DNA from: Paenibacillus sp. FSL H8-0048
GTDB taxonomy: Bacteria > Bacillota > Bacilli > Paenibacillales > Paenibacillaceae
Assembly (NCBI RefSeq): GCF_038002825.1
Contig: NZ_JBBODF010000001.1
Location: forward strand, 1,984,001 to 2,048,000
DNA length: 64,000 nucleotides
Direction of reading: 5' to 3'
Part shown: one piece after another, positions 33,985-45,100 of the stretch
Layout of the letters: each line of letters opens with the position of its first letter
Position numbering within the stretch: position 1 is the first letter of the stretch
Position numbers and translations under genes: made by a program
Notes under the pieces: model-generated
Seen by the model: only the letters and a program-made list of their open reading frames with translations
What the model was told of the DNA's origin: nothing
The model's database searches: none

Positions 33985-35465
33985 GAACTTCCACACCCTT
34001 AAAAGGGTGGGATTCTTAGCTAGTTAGTGGGTGCATACGTTTCCGCTTTACCCTACTGCTAAGTTAAGGGCGAGTTCATTCACCCATCCTAGATCAGAGC
34101 GTATAGCTATCTAGGCTGGCAGACTATTACCATCTGCCACAGGTTGACGCATGATGTTGATGGCACCGACCCGATCTCGATGTGCTATATAACCGCAGTC
34201 GCACTGATACGTTCGATCCTTTGCTTTGTTCCGCTCTCCACAAGAGGGACAGGTTTGCGATGTGTAAGCCGGATTCACTTCAACCACTTGGATTCCAGCG
34301 AGTGTCGCCTTATACCCGATGAACATTTGCAACTGATAGAACGACCAATGATGCAGATTTCTAGCGTTTTTACGACTTGTTCTTGTCGTCTTACGGATAT
34401 TCGTCAGTTTCTCCAGCTTGATGACAGACACCTTTTCTTGAATCGCCATATTCACGATCTGGCGGCTGATTTTGTGATTCTGATCTTTCATAAAACGACT
34501 TTCCTTGTCGTTCTGTTTACGGATCGCTGATAACTTTTTAAGCTTTCCTAATTTGCGGCGATAGGCACTGTACTTACGGCGAACAAACTTGTTTTTACGT
34601 CCATTTCCGCAAAACTTTGTCTTGCCGCTAGAGGTTACGACAACAGCAGGAACTTTCAAGCCTAAATCAATCCCCATCACTTCATGACCCTCGGCTGGCT
34701 TAGTGGGGCGTTCGATTGAAATTTGAACAAACCATTTCGCTGATTTTTGAACCACGCGCAGAAGTCCAAGCTTCCCGTTCACAAACATGCCTCGCTCCCG
34801 GTCCGAAAGAAGCGCAGGAACCACAAGACGTTGTGCTTTTCCTTCCAGGATCACCGGAAAAGAAATGTGGTTGCCCCAGATCGTATAATTTTGATTGTTC
34901 ACGTAGTACACCCTCTTTTGGAGAAGAGGTCGCTTCTTCGTTTTCTTGAACCGCTGAAATAGGCTTTTGGCGTCTCGAATCACTTGATTCTTTACGGCAG
35001 AGGGTAGATTGGCATGGACGGTTTTTGAAGTTAGCTTCGGGAACGTTCCAGACCTTTCGGCTTGCTCCGTTAGTTGGTTGACGGTACAAATGTATTCGTT
35101 GCCCATATCCACCAATACAGACGGATGGGTTGGGAAAATGCGGATTTGAATCGTTACGGTTTGCAGGGTCTCACCCCCTTGTTTTTTGTTCTTCAACATA
35201 TCGTTTGAACGTTTCGCTTGAAACGTTCCCTGCCGTACTGACAAAGTAGGCACGCGTCCAGGCTCCATAACGATTTGCTTAAACTGAATCTCCACTTGAT
35301 GGACTAGCACTTTACGTCTGTACCTCTATAGGATTGTCCCTTACCTAGATTGTAGCAGTTAAATGATTAACTGCTACAAAAAGATGCGATCATTTTTTTC
35401 AACATAAGGATGTCCCTTAAACAAAGACGATTCATCCCCCCCCTAAAGGAGTGGGCTTTCTCGAC
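33985..35465 (-). mobile_element. IS200/IS605-type element with tnpB only
   Basis: The right end (low coordinates) carries GAATCCCACCCTTTTAAGGG on the minus strand, a subterminal hairpin typical of IS605-family ends. Between it and the tnpB stop lies about 120 bases of structured non-coding sequence, in the position of the omega RNA guide. The left end is uncertain: candidates are the perfect stem GTAGCAGTTAA/TTAACTGCTAC (35352-35377) and a second IS605-like hairpin, CCCCCCCTAAAGGAGTGGG (about 35437-35455). No tnpA is present. Ends are approximate. Confidence 0.65.
34111..35310 (-). CDS. tnpB: TnpB, IS605 OrfB-type RNA-guided nuclease
   Basis: Up to 399 residues. RuvC catalytic residues are seen as Asp in MGIDLGLKVPAV, Glu in VIKLEKLTNIRK and Asp in AHRDRVGAINI. 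The zinc finger is CPSCGERN plus CDCG. The domain order is that of TnpB, the ancestor of Cas12, which cuts DNA next to a short TAM using an omega RNA from the element's 3-prime end. The true start is probably later than 35310: AAGGGGGTGAG just before a CTG codon (Leu 48, near 35169) suggests a start near TLQTVTIQIRIFPT. All catalytic residues are intact, so it may be active. Confidence 0.88.
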   Translation of the reverse strand: MLVHQVEIQFKQIVMEPGRVPTLSVRQGTFQAKRSNDMLKNKKQGGETLQTVTIQIRIFPTHPSVLVDMGNEYICTVNQLTEQAERSGTFPKLTSKTVHANLPSAVKNQVIRDAKSLFQRFKKTKKRPLLQKRVYYVNNQNYTIWGNHISFPVILEGKAQRLVVPALLSDRERGMFVNGKLGLLRVVQKSAKWFVQISIERPTKPAEGHEVMGIDLGLKVPAVVVTSSGKTKFCGNGRKNKFVRRKYSAYRRKLGKLKKLSAIRKQNDKESRFMKDQNHKISRQIVNMAIQEKVSVIKLEKLTNIRKTTRTSRKNARNLHHWSFYQLQMFIGYKATLAGIQVVEVNPAYTSQTCPSCGERNKAKDRTYQCDCGYIAHRDRVGAINIMRQPVADGNSLPA

Positions 35466-35514
35466 CAATTTGTATAACCATTGCAGATTCACCCGTCCGG
35501 GGTTCCCCTTACAC

Positions 35515-36471
35515 CTACATAAATACGCTCAAAAAGACACCAACCGCCCGTTCAGCGTCCACCTCTACAGCCACTTCGATGAATTCGCCTTCTTTGGGCT
35601 GTGCCCGCAAATCTGCTACGACCATACCGGAGGTGAACGCCCCCTGATGCTCTACACGGACCTTCATCCGGCGGCAGGTTACCAGATCCGGCTGCAAGGC
35701 AGCCATCAGGGCCAGCGGATCATGCAGCGGAGCGCTGTTAATCAGATAGTTCGCCTCACGGTAGAATTTAAAATAATACGCCAGCGACTCTTCCATGAAG
35801 TCAATGACCGCCCTATTCTCTTCCCGTCCATGCCGCTTCAGCAGCTCCACATGCTCAGATGTAATCCGCGTCTGAAGAGTCACATCCAGCCCGATCATCA
35901 TTACAGGCAGCCCTGAAGTGAACACACGGTCAGCCGCTTCCGGGTCGCCCCACAGATTGGCCTCGGCTACCGGTGTAACATTACCCGGCTTAAAGACCGT
36001 TCCGCCCATGACCACTACCTTCTTCAGCTTGGAGGTCAGCTGCGGGTCCAGATCCAGCGCCAGCGACAGGTTCGTCAGCCGCCCAAGCGTTACCAGCACC
36101 AGCTCTCCCGGATTCGTATCCGCCATCCGCACGATGAACTCCGCTGCCGTCTCTTGAACCGGCACCTGCCGGGAGGGCGGCAGCTGAACGCCGCCGATGC
36201 CATTCTCCCCGTGAACATGGGTGGAGAAGCCGGTTAGCTCGCGCACCAGCGCCCGGGAAGCTCCCAGCGCTACCGGGATTTCATAGCCCGGAGCCGCAAG
36301 CTCAAGCAGCCGCAGCGTATTATCTGCCGCCTGCTGCACATCAATGTTACCGAACACCGTCGTAATCCCCTCAACCACTACCCCCGGCGCCCGGAGCGCA
36401 TACAATATGGCCAGAGCGTCGTCTATTCCTGTGTCACAATCGATGATGATTCTAGTTGTGCTGTTACTCAT
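35515..36471 (-). CDS. Nucleoside hydrolase
   Basis: 318 residues. The calcium-binding signature IIIDCDTGIDDALAILYAL at the N-terminus, the VVVMGGTVFKPGNVTPVAEAN segment, and HDPLAL near residue 245 define the inosine-uridine nucleoside hydrolase (IunH) family, which splits the N-glycosidic bond of ribonucleosides for salvage. It is cytoplasmic. The gene stands alone; the TnpB element lies just downstream. Confidence 0.92.
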   Translation of the reverse strand: MSNSTTRIIIDCDTGIDDALAILYALRAPGVVVEGITTVFGNIDVQQAADNTLRLLELAAPGYEIPVALGASRALVRELTGFSTHVHGENGIGGVQLPPSRQVPVQETAAEFIVRMADTNPGELVLVTLGRLTNLSLALDLDPQLTSKLKKVVVMGGTVFKPGNVTPVAEANLWGDPEAADRVFTSGLPVMMIGLDVTLQTRITSEHVELLKRHGREENRAVIDFMEESLAYYFKFYREANYLINSAPLHDPLALMAALQPDLVTCRRMKVRVEHQGAFTSGMVVADLRAQPKEGEFIEVAVEVDAERAVGVFLSVFM

Positions 36472-36569
36472 CTCTATCTCTCCACTCCCTATATTTACTC
36501 TGCTCTCTCAGCTTATTCGCACTGCTCATCTTAACATGGGGTTATCTTCGGCTCAATATAGTCTCCACA

Positions 36570-36609
36570 AAATAAAGAATCCGCCAGCCTCATCAGGCGA
36601 CGGATTCTC
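36570..36609 (-). terminator. Terminator of the MalY-like gene
   Basis: AGAATCCG/CGGATTCT arms (36576-36583, 36601-36608) plus inner pairing, followed on the minus strand by TTATTTTG. Confidence 0.65.
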
Positions 36610-36647
36610 CATTAAGGATTGTCAAGTTGTAAATAGGGCTTGACACA

Positions 36648-37829
36648 TTAATTTTTCACGTAGGCGGCCGCAGCCTTCACGAACCGCTCCAGTGCTTCAG
36701 CCAGCACGGAGCGCGGGCAGGCGAGATTGATCCGCAGATGGCCTTGGCCTTCCGGTCCGAAGACGGAGCCTTCGTTGAACGCCACCTTAGCCTCACGGTA
36801 CATCATCTGCTTGAGCCCGTCTGAATCCAGGCCGAGGGCGCGGCAGTCGATCCACAGCAGATAGGTGGCTTCCGGCTGCATCGGCTTCACCTGCGGAAGA
36901 TGCTCGGCCAGATAGGAGATGGCGTAGTCAGCATTGCCGTTAATGTGCAGGATCAGCTCATCCAGCCATTCTTCCCCTTCGTTATATGCCGCTTCCACAG
37001 CCTCCGGCGAGAAGAATGCTGACATGTGCAGGCTAAGCGTCTTAATTTTATAGTCAAACTTCCGTTTTAGCTCGGGGCTGGAAGTGACAATATACGAGGT
37101 CTGAAGACCCGGCAGATTGAAGGTCTTGGTAGCCGCCAGTGTGGTCAGTGTAATGTCAGACAGCTCCGGGGACAGGGAGGCGAACGGAATATGCTTATGT
37201 CCGGGCATGATCATATCGCAATGAATCTCATCCGAGATAACCGTAACCCCGTACCGCAGGCATAGCTCGCCTAGACGCAGCAATTCCTCCCGTTCCCATA
37301 CTCTGCCGCCCGGATTATGCGGACTACACAGGAGCAGCAGCTTCGCGCCTCCGGCCATCAGCTCTTCCAGCTGGGCGTAGTCCATGACATAACGTCCTGC
37401 TTCCAGCTTCAGCGGATTCACTGCCACCTTGCGGTCATTCATCCGGATCACATCATAGAAAGGATAGTAGACCGGCGATTGCACAATCACCTGATCCCCC
37501 GGCTGGCTGAACAGCTCCACAGACAGGCTGAGTGAGGTTACAATCCCCGGAGAATCCGAGATCCACTCCTCCTGAATCTCCCAGTCATGGCGTCTGCGGT
37601 ACCAGCCGGCAATTGCTGCTTTGTAGGAGTCGCCCGTTACGCTATAGCCGTATATTCCAGCCTGCACGCGGCGCAGAATCGCTTCCTGCACCGCAGGAGG
37701 GCTCTCGAAGTCCATATCTGCTACCCACAGCGGAAGAATCTCCTTGTCTCCGAACAGCTTCTCGGACTGGTCCCATTTGTAGGAACGGGTATTGCGGCGG
37801 TCAATGACACGGTTAAAATCATACTTCAA
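36648..37829 (-). CDS. MalY/PatB-type PLP aminotransferase (cystathionine beta-lyase-like)
   Basis: 393 residues, fold-type I PLP enzyme. The N-terminus (NRVIDRRNTRSYKWD, ILPLWVADMDFESPPAVQEA) is characteristic of MalY/PatB. The PLP-binding Lys is in LAATKTFNLPGLQ, with the earlier PHNPGGRVWERE and VISDEIHCDM motifs. The family cleaves cystathionine to homocysteine, or otherwise acts on sulfur amino acids. A single-gene unit with its own terminator. Confidence 0.9.
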   Translation of the reverse strand: MKYDFNRVIDRRNTRSYKWDQSEKLFGDKEILPLWVADMDFESPPAVQEAILRRVQAGIYGYSVTGDSYKAAIAGWYRRRHDWEIQEEWISDSPGIVTSLSLSVELFSQPGDQVIVQSPVYYPFYDVIRMNDRKVAVNPLKLEAGRYVMDYAQLEELMAGGAKLLLLCSPHNPGGRVWEREELLRLGELCLRYGVTVISDEIHCDMIMPGHKHIPFASLSPELSDITLTTLAATKTFNLPGLQTSYIVTSSPELKRKFDYKIKTLSLHMSAFFSPEAVEAAYNEGEEWLDELILHINGNADYAISYLAEHLPQVKPMQPEATYLLWIDCRALGLDSDGLKQMMYREAKVAFNEGSVFGPEGQGHLRINLACPRSVLAEALERFVKAAAAYVKN

Positions 37830-37915
37830 CTAAAATCACCCATCCTTTCTGCTTGTCCGTACATTGTACCACGGGCAGAGATATCCGGCATCCTGATCCC
37901 ATCCGCCAGCCTGCT

Positions 37916-38278
37916 TCAGCTTCCCTTGCGCAGCCGCTCCAGAGACTGGCTTAGCCGGACCTCCTCCAGCGGCTTCAGCACATAATCCACAATGTCCTGG
38001 TCGAAGGCCCACAGGGCATGCTGCTTCGTCTCTGTGACCACCACAATCTGTATATCCGGCAGCTTTTTCTTCACCAGCTCGGCTACAACGACTCCTTGGT
38101 GGCCGGGCAGCTGAAGATCCAGAAACAGCACGTCGGGCTGCAGCAGAACAATCCGGTCCACAACATTCTCGGGATAAGCAGACATACCGATCACATTTAC
38201 CATGCCTGTATGCTGAAGCATCGATGACAGCTTATAGAGATCCTTCTGATTCACATCCAGCAAATAGGCCTTAATCAC
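37916..38278 (-). CDS. Stand-alone receiver-domain response regulator
   Basis: 120 residues, only a CheY-like receiver. Phospho-Asp is in DVLFLDLQLPGHQG, the Thr position in IVVVTETKQHAL, and the Lys in VDYVLKPLEEV. No output domain follows the receiver. GTG 38278 (Val-Ile-Lys...) has AAGGAGGAGGAG just upstream, better placed than the ATG at 38299 that precedes this site. No histidine kinase is adjacent; the hybrid kinase at 5275-8358 is 30 kb away. It might relay phosphate or be part of a LytTR-like system lacking its DNA-binding half. Confidence 0.82.
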   Translation of the reverse strand: MIKAYLLDVNQKDLYKLSSMLQHTGMVNVIGMSAYPENVVDRIVLLQPDVLFLDLQLPGHQGVVVAELVKKKLPDIQIVVVTETKQHALWAFDQDIVDYVLKPLEEVRLSQSLERLRKGS

Positions 38279-38333
38279 CCGGGCTCCTCCTCCTTCCATA
38301 GGGATGAATTACGATCATCAAGCAGCTTATTTT

Positions 38334-38381
38334 AAAAAAAGTGCTGTCCCCGCGTTTGCCAAGAAACGCCTGAGGACAGCC
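38334..38381 (-). terminator. Terminator of the giant surface-protein operon
   Basis: GCTGTCC/GGACAGC outer arms and GCGTTT/AAACGC inner arms (38343-38380), followed on the minus strand by TTTTTTT. Confidence 0.85.
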
Positions 38382-38433
38382 ATAGTCGGTATTATATTGC
38401 AGCCTCAAGTGTAAGCTGCTTCTGGTAATGCTT

Positions 38434-39123
38434 TTAGTTGAAGGAAGCTGGCAGCAGGCTGCGCAGATCCTCCATATTCACAATCAAATGAATGTTACTC
38501 ATCGTCCGCAGGGAACCGGAGATGATACCCGCCAGCTCGCCGTGCGTATCGAGCAGAGGACCGCCGGACATTCCGCTTGCCACCTGGGCCGAGGTTAGAA
38601 TCCGGCTTCGGCCGTTAATGTCGGCTGCCGGAGTGTTGACTATCCCCTCCGTGATGATCGCTGTATTCTTGAGCGGATAGCCCAGGGCATACACCGCTTC
38701 ACCATGTCTCAGCTTGTCCTCCCGCAGCGGCAGATAAGCATAGGCATTATCCTTTTGCTTCATCGCAGCAGGACTTGGCAGCTCAAGGATGGCCACATCC
38801 TTCAGCTCGTCAGACTTCGTGACTTTAATTGGACTAATCACTGTTCCATCCGCCATGACTCCTTCAATGCGCTGTGCGTTTTTGACCACATGATACGCTG
38901 TTGCTGCGGTACCGGCCGGAGACAGGATCACTCCTGTTCCGGTGGAGCTTGCAGTACCGTCGCTTTTCAGCACACGCAGATAAAAGATCGCCTTACCCGC
39001 TATTCCATAGCTTTGTTCAGCATTGTACGTCTCAGGTGTATCCGCACTGGTGGTGCCCGAATAGAAGAGTATCGCCGAGATTAATGAGAGGACCAGGCTT
39101 ACGGCAAGCAGCTTTGTTTTCAT
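38434..39123 (-). CDS. Exported trypsin-like (HtrA-type) serine protease
   Basis: 229 residues. Signal peptide or membrane anchor at 4-26, then a chymotrypsin-fold protease with His in AATAYHVVKNA, Asp in ELKDVAILELP and Ser in ASGMSGGPLLD. There is no PDZ domain, so it is a short relative of DegP/HtrA. It begins 30 bases after the stop of the 2907-residue surface protein, with AAGGAG before ATG 39123 and no terminator between, so it is the fourth gene of that operon. A plausible job is processing or quality control of the giant exported proteins, which is inference. Confidence 0.85.
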   Translation of the reverse strand: MKTKLLAVSLVLSLISAILFYSGTTSADTPETYNAEQSYGIAGKAIFYLRVLKSDGTASSTGTGVILSPAGTAATAYHVVKNAQRIEGVMADGTVISPIKVTKSDELKDVAILELPSPAAMKQKDNAYAYLPLREDKLRHGEAVYALGYPLKNTAIITEGIVNTPAADINGRSRILTSAQVASGMSGGPLLDTHGELAGIISGSLRTMSNIHLIVNMEDLRSLLPASFN

Positions 39124-39153
39124 CCGCCGAGCTCCTTCACTTATGAATTTCTG

Positions 39154-42100
39154 TTATTTCACAACCGACATGATGTCTTTGTAAGCCCAGTGGGTAGCCG
39201 GAAGATCCTTGAACTGTACAGCGGTTACCGTCAGCTTCTTCGTGCCGGCAATGCGGTTGATCAGCACTACGGCCTGCGCACGGGTAATCGGTGTTCCCGG
39301 CTTGAAGGTTCCGTCAGGGAAGCCTTGCACGTATCCCGCCTGCGACAGGGCATTCACGTATTTCTCTGCCCAGTGTCCGCGGATATCCTTCTGCTTCGTA
39401 ACGCCTGCCCCAGTCACATCAAGCTTCAGCACGGTAGTCATGATTTTGGAGAATTCCGCACGGGTCAAGCCCTTGGTTCCGCCGAATCCGCCATCCGGGA
39501 AGCCTTCAATAATGCCGGCCGATGCGAAGAATCCGGTCAGGCCTTCATTCTCGGCATTGACATCATTGAACAGGTTCCCTACATTTACTTCTTCCATGTC
39601 AAGCAGCGGTGCAAGGGACTGGATCAGCTCATACCGGGTAATGGCAGCGTTCGGCATGAACAGGCCGTTCGGATAGGCTGTCATATACTTGATCTCGCCG
39701 CTGTCACTCTTCAGGCTGTACTTCGCATTCTCAACCACATATTCGATGGTAATGACTTTATCGTCTTTGTCCGTAATCGCTTTGATCGTCATACTCTTGG
39801 TAATCAGCAGCTCACCGGCGTATTTCGTGCTCTTGGTAGTCGGAATGCTGCCGTCCGTTGTGTAATAGATCGTCTGCCCTTCTGGAGCCGTCAGCGCAAG
39901 CTTGCTGTTCTTAGCGATCTTGACCGGAGCTTCACTGTCACCAGTTACTGTTGATGCTCCAGCAACCGCGGTAATCGCGGGAGCTGCCGGTGCAGGTGTC
40001 GGGCTCGGAAGCGGAGCTGCCAGGCCACCGCCACCACCACCGCCAGAGCCGCCAGAGCCGGAATCAGTGCCAGGATTAGGGACGACAAGCGTCCAGGTCC
40101 AGGCTGCAACCGGACTGTACTCTTTGCCGGGAGCAATGGAAATGGCTCTAACCGTTGTTGTGCTCTTAAGATCGATAGGTCCGCTGTACATCTGGGAGGT
40201 CTCAGTTGGTATTGTACCGTCCAGTGTATAGTAGATACTTCCTTCCTGCTCACCTGTTGCCAGCTCCACCTTCAATTCAGTGGTGAAATTCTTATCTGCT
40301 GGAGTTGCAGTTGGTGCAACTGCTGCACTCGGGTACTGGAGTGCTGCTGTATTAATAGCAATACTTCTGCTCTGTCCTCCAGCGGTTGCCTTCAGCACTG
40401 CACTGCCGCCTGATATCAGGCTGCCTGTTGTACCGTTCACTGCAGCCTTGGACGGATCAGCGCTCCAGGAGAGTGCTCCGCCGCCGCTCATGTGGAATGC
40501 CGAACCCACGCGGTTAATCAGATCCTGCGGGCTCAGGATAACAGCGGCTGAAGCCAGATTCCCTTCGTCTGTTCCGTTAAAGGCAGCAAGCACTGGATAG
40601 AAGGTGTTCTGGGCTGTCCAGACTCCGGCATCCAGGCCTGCCGGCAGATTCGCACCGGTCAGCTCTGCACCCAGCAGCCCCATGGCACTGCTGTTATTGC
40701 CGCCAACTGCCTTACCATCCAAATTGTAATAGGCAATATTATTCTTCAGCATCTGTCTGTTGAACAAGGAGCCTCTGATCGTGGCATGCTCAGACTTCTG
40801 TCCGGCAATTCCTCCGAAGAAGGCCTGCAGCGGCTGAATCTTACCCTTCACTCCAGCCTTCACTTCTCCGGTGTTCAGGGAAGAAATAATCGACCCGCTC
40901 TCTGCCAGACCGGCAATCCCGCCAGCCCATGCAGTAGACATGCCTTCAGCGAGAACCGTCGCGGCAGAGTAGCTGTTCTTGATCTCTCCCGCATTCAGAC
41001 CGCTGATTCCGCCAGCGATTGCCTGAGCCGAAGCTACACGGATATCGCCGTAGACCATTGATTCAGTGATGAAGCCTTCCGCACTGTTCTCACCGGCAAT
41101 GCCGCCTGCGGCCAGTGCAGATGTAACATCAATGTCGCCCTTCGATACAGCCTGGTGAATTACACCAGCGTTACTTCCGGCAATGCCGCCAATCCGGCCT
41201 GCTCCGGCAAGCTTCACGCCTTCATTCGTGACCTTCTCCAGAGTTCCCTGATTCACGCCTGCTACCCCGCCTGCGGCAGCACTGCCAGCCACGGAACCGC
41301 TGACCTTCACATTCTGGATAACGGCACCCTTATGGTTGATCCCGGCAGCAATACCTGCATTCACTGCGCCGGAGAGTTCTGCTCCGGTAAAGTTCACATT
41401 CAGGAGCTGTCCACGGTGATCCTTGATAAATCCGGCTGTCTGCTGGCCGGAGGCTTTCAGAGAAAGTCCGTTTAGCGTATGGCCTTGGCCGTCGAATACG
41501 CCTGTAAAGCTGTCGAATGCCGTCCAGTAGCGTCCGGCAAGGTCGATATCTGCTTCAAGCAGGATCGTTGCCAGCCCCGGCTTGTTCTCTGCCGTTCTGT
41601 TGAACAGCTTGTAATAATTCAGTCCAGTCTCGTTATAGAACATGACTGCCCCTGCAAGCTGCAGCGGAGTCTGCACCGTAATGGCCCCGCCCGTCAGGTC
41701 ATTCAGGAAGCTAGTGTCATAATCGATACTCCATAGTCCTGAAGCCAGCGGATCAACAGCTGCTGTATTTACGGCAGCTGCGGCTGCACCTGTGTTGCGG
41801 CCTACAGCGGACAGTGTGCCTGTGTAGGAGGAACTAATAATTTTACCGTCACGGAAGTTGTAGCCGACCAGTGCACCCTTGGAGACATTGTCCCCCGCAA
41901 CCGCAACGTTAATCTGCGGCACATTTGCGTACACGCTAGTAAGCGTTCCGTCATTATAACCGGCGAAGCCGCCGTTATAGGAACGGGTCGAAGACTTCAC
42001 TCCGACAGTAGAAATCTTGCTCTGTAAAGCATAAGACTTGCTGATGCTGCCGCTTCTCTCCACGGAGGCTGCGAAACCGCCGCTGCGTGTGTCGAAGCCG

Positions 42101-45100
42101 GTATTGCTGATGTCACCGGAGGCATAGGAATCTGTGATCGAGTAATGATCTACAGATCCGGCGAATCCGCCGACATAAGAGCCTAATCTGCCGCTGACAG
42201 TCAGCTTGCCTGTAGCATAAGACTTCTGAATCTGTCCGGCAAGCGTGCCGTTCTCACCCAGCAGTCCGGCGAAGCCGCCTGCATACATCGTATTATCCTG
42301 ATTCGTATCTGTAATGACTACCGGAATATCCGTATGGCTATTCGTAATCAGGACATGATCGGCCATACCGATGACCCCGCCGACGCGTGTATTCGGCACC
42401 GATTCACCCAGAGTAACCGCCGAACCGATAGTGATGGACTGGCCGGAGCCGGCGGTCACCTTACTGTAATGAAGCTCACCGCCGTCTCCCCAGCCGACAA
42501 GCCCGCCGGCATTGATCACTCTGCTGTTATCTGCGTTCACACCGCTTCTGACAATAGTGTCCACAATGATACCATTACTGTATCCGGCAACTCCGCCTGC
42601 ACTCACAGTATTACCGCCGGTTACCTTCAGACCGGAGGCCACCTCGGAGCTATAGATGGAAGCATCCGTATTCTTACCTGTCAGACCGCCCGCATAGAGG
42701 TCAGCACGATGGTCTGTTCCGGTGACTGTGATCTGTCCATCATGAACCTTGGCAATGTAAATCCCTTTATACAGCGGATATGCCTTGCCAAAATCAAAGC
42801 CCTGATTGATATCCTGGGCTGAGATCGTTCCGGCGATCCCGCCGACCGCTACCTCACCGCTCTTCGCCGCAGCTTGAAGCTCAGGCGACGAATCTGCGTT
42901 GTAGATGATGGAGTTATCACTCTCTCCCACAATACCTCCGGCAGTAATCACTTCACCGGCGGCCTGCAAAGAAGCCTTGAACTTGGCGTCATTGATCGCC
43001 GTCCGGGAAGCCGATCCGGCAATCCCGCCGAGCACAGCCTGCAAGCTGTCGCTGGTCGTAGCCAGCTTCACGCCTGACACCGCTGCATGTTCAACATCGA
43101 AGCTGCTGCTGTTATCCACAGAACGGGCCAGAATGAAGCCGAGTCTGCCTTCCTTCGCGCCCACTACACCGCCAGCCGTACCATTAGCTGTCAGCTGCAC
43201 ACCGCTGCCGGAGCCGGTTACTGTAACATTGCGGATGCTGTTCCCCTGATCGGATTGACCGATCATACCGCCAAGGATGGAGCCAAGCCCCCGCGCTTCC
43301 AGGGTTCCGTCTGCAAAGCTTACGGTCAGCCCTTCAGCTTGACCGCTCTGGTAATGTCCAACCAGTCCGCCAACCGTGGCTTCCATTCCTGTGGAGGAAA
43401 TCCGGTATCTCGAATTGACCTCAAGGGCCAGCCCCGTCGCACTACCATTCTGAACCCCGATAATCCCGCCGATAACGGCATGGTCAGCCGCACTACCGAT
43501 GCTGCCGTCCTTATCGTGGATGACATAGGTGTCAGCTGTAATATCCGCTGTGTTGTCGCCGATCAGACCGCCGGCGATGCCGCCTTCAGCTACTGTCTCA
43601 ATCCGGCTTCCGCCGTCCAGCGTAAGCTGCAGACCGGCAACACTGCCTGAGTTCTGGCCGATGATGCCGCCGACAATACCGCCGCTGACCTTAACGCCCT
43701 CAAGCAGCTTAAGGTCCACATTCTTGACCGTACCCAGGTTCGTTCCGGCCAGTACGCCGGTGTAGCCGTTACCGGCAACCGAGAGCGGCTCAAGATTCAT
43801 GTTCTGTACTGTAGCATTAGTTCCAATGATTCCGAACAACCCGGAATGAGTATATACCGGTTGCAGAGTCAGACCGTCGATCAGCTGGCTCTTCCCGTCG
43901 AACGTTCCTTCAAACGGGCCAGCTTCCTTATCACCGATAGGTACCCATTGCTTTGATTGGATATGAATCGGATTCAGCACGGTCACGGTTCTGTCCTTAA
44001 AGCCGAATTGCTCCACACCGGCAATCGTGCCGTTGACAATTCCCGCCAGACCGGCAAGCTCCGCTTCCGAGGTGATCTCGAAGCCGATCGCATCCTTATC
44101 CTTCGTATACCAGTTGATATTGGCATTTACGTTATTGCCGTTGTCTCCGCCGCCGGTATTGGCAGTGCGGTTGACTTCGGGATAACGGTATGCCGCGCTC
44201 AGCGAGCCGTATTTCCAGGCTCCCTCGAAATCCCAGCCCGACAAGCCCGGGAATACCGTTCTGTCCTTCAGGGTCTCCGACAGAATGGTGGTCAGCCGGA
44301 CATGCACATTCAGCCAGCGGTGATTGCCCTCTGCGAAATCAGGCAGATCGCGGTTAATGTTCAGTCCTTCGTCTTTAATATAGTAAGACTTGTAGAGCAG
44401 TTCTTTGCTTGCATTATCATAACGTCCGGCGAAGCCGCCGGCATAAGCGGTCTTTTTCTCGGCTACATTAACCTCTGCTGCCGAGTAGACGTTGCTTATT
44501 TTACCGTTTGTAATTCGGCCAACGAAGCCGCCGGCGTAAGAATTATCGTTCGCAGCGTTAACACTTTTCGCCACATAGGAATTCTTGATGGTCCCGCCGG
44601 ACAGTTCCCCGATCAGACCGCCTACAATGGTATAGACTTCGTTCGCCGTAACCTTGGAAACGGAATACGATTGTTCCACTGTACCGGCTGTATTTCTGCC
44701 GATCAGTCCGCCCAGGTAGACCGAGCCGCTTGATGATCCTTGAGCATTGCCAGTAACATCAATATCTACATAAGAGCCAATTACCGCACCGGCATTGCTG
44801 CCTGCCAAGCCCCCGGCATGGGTACCCTTCCCTTCAATGGTCAGGTTCGCATTGGAATACGTGTAATAGAGTGTTCCTGATGCCGTGTTCACACCGGCCA
44901 GACCGCCGATGAGGGAGGAATTGCCTCGTGAGATCACCGAGATTTTATCGGTAATGCTGTTGTTGGCAATCAGCGTACGGTTCTCGCCGACCATACCGCC
45001 CACAATGGCATTTGCGGAGGTAGCTGAGACCGTACCCAGTGTACGGGTATTCTGAATCGTGCTGACCGAGGTCGCAGGATTCAGTACCGGATCCATACTC

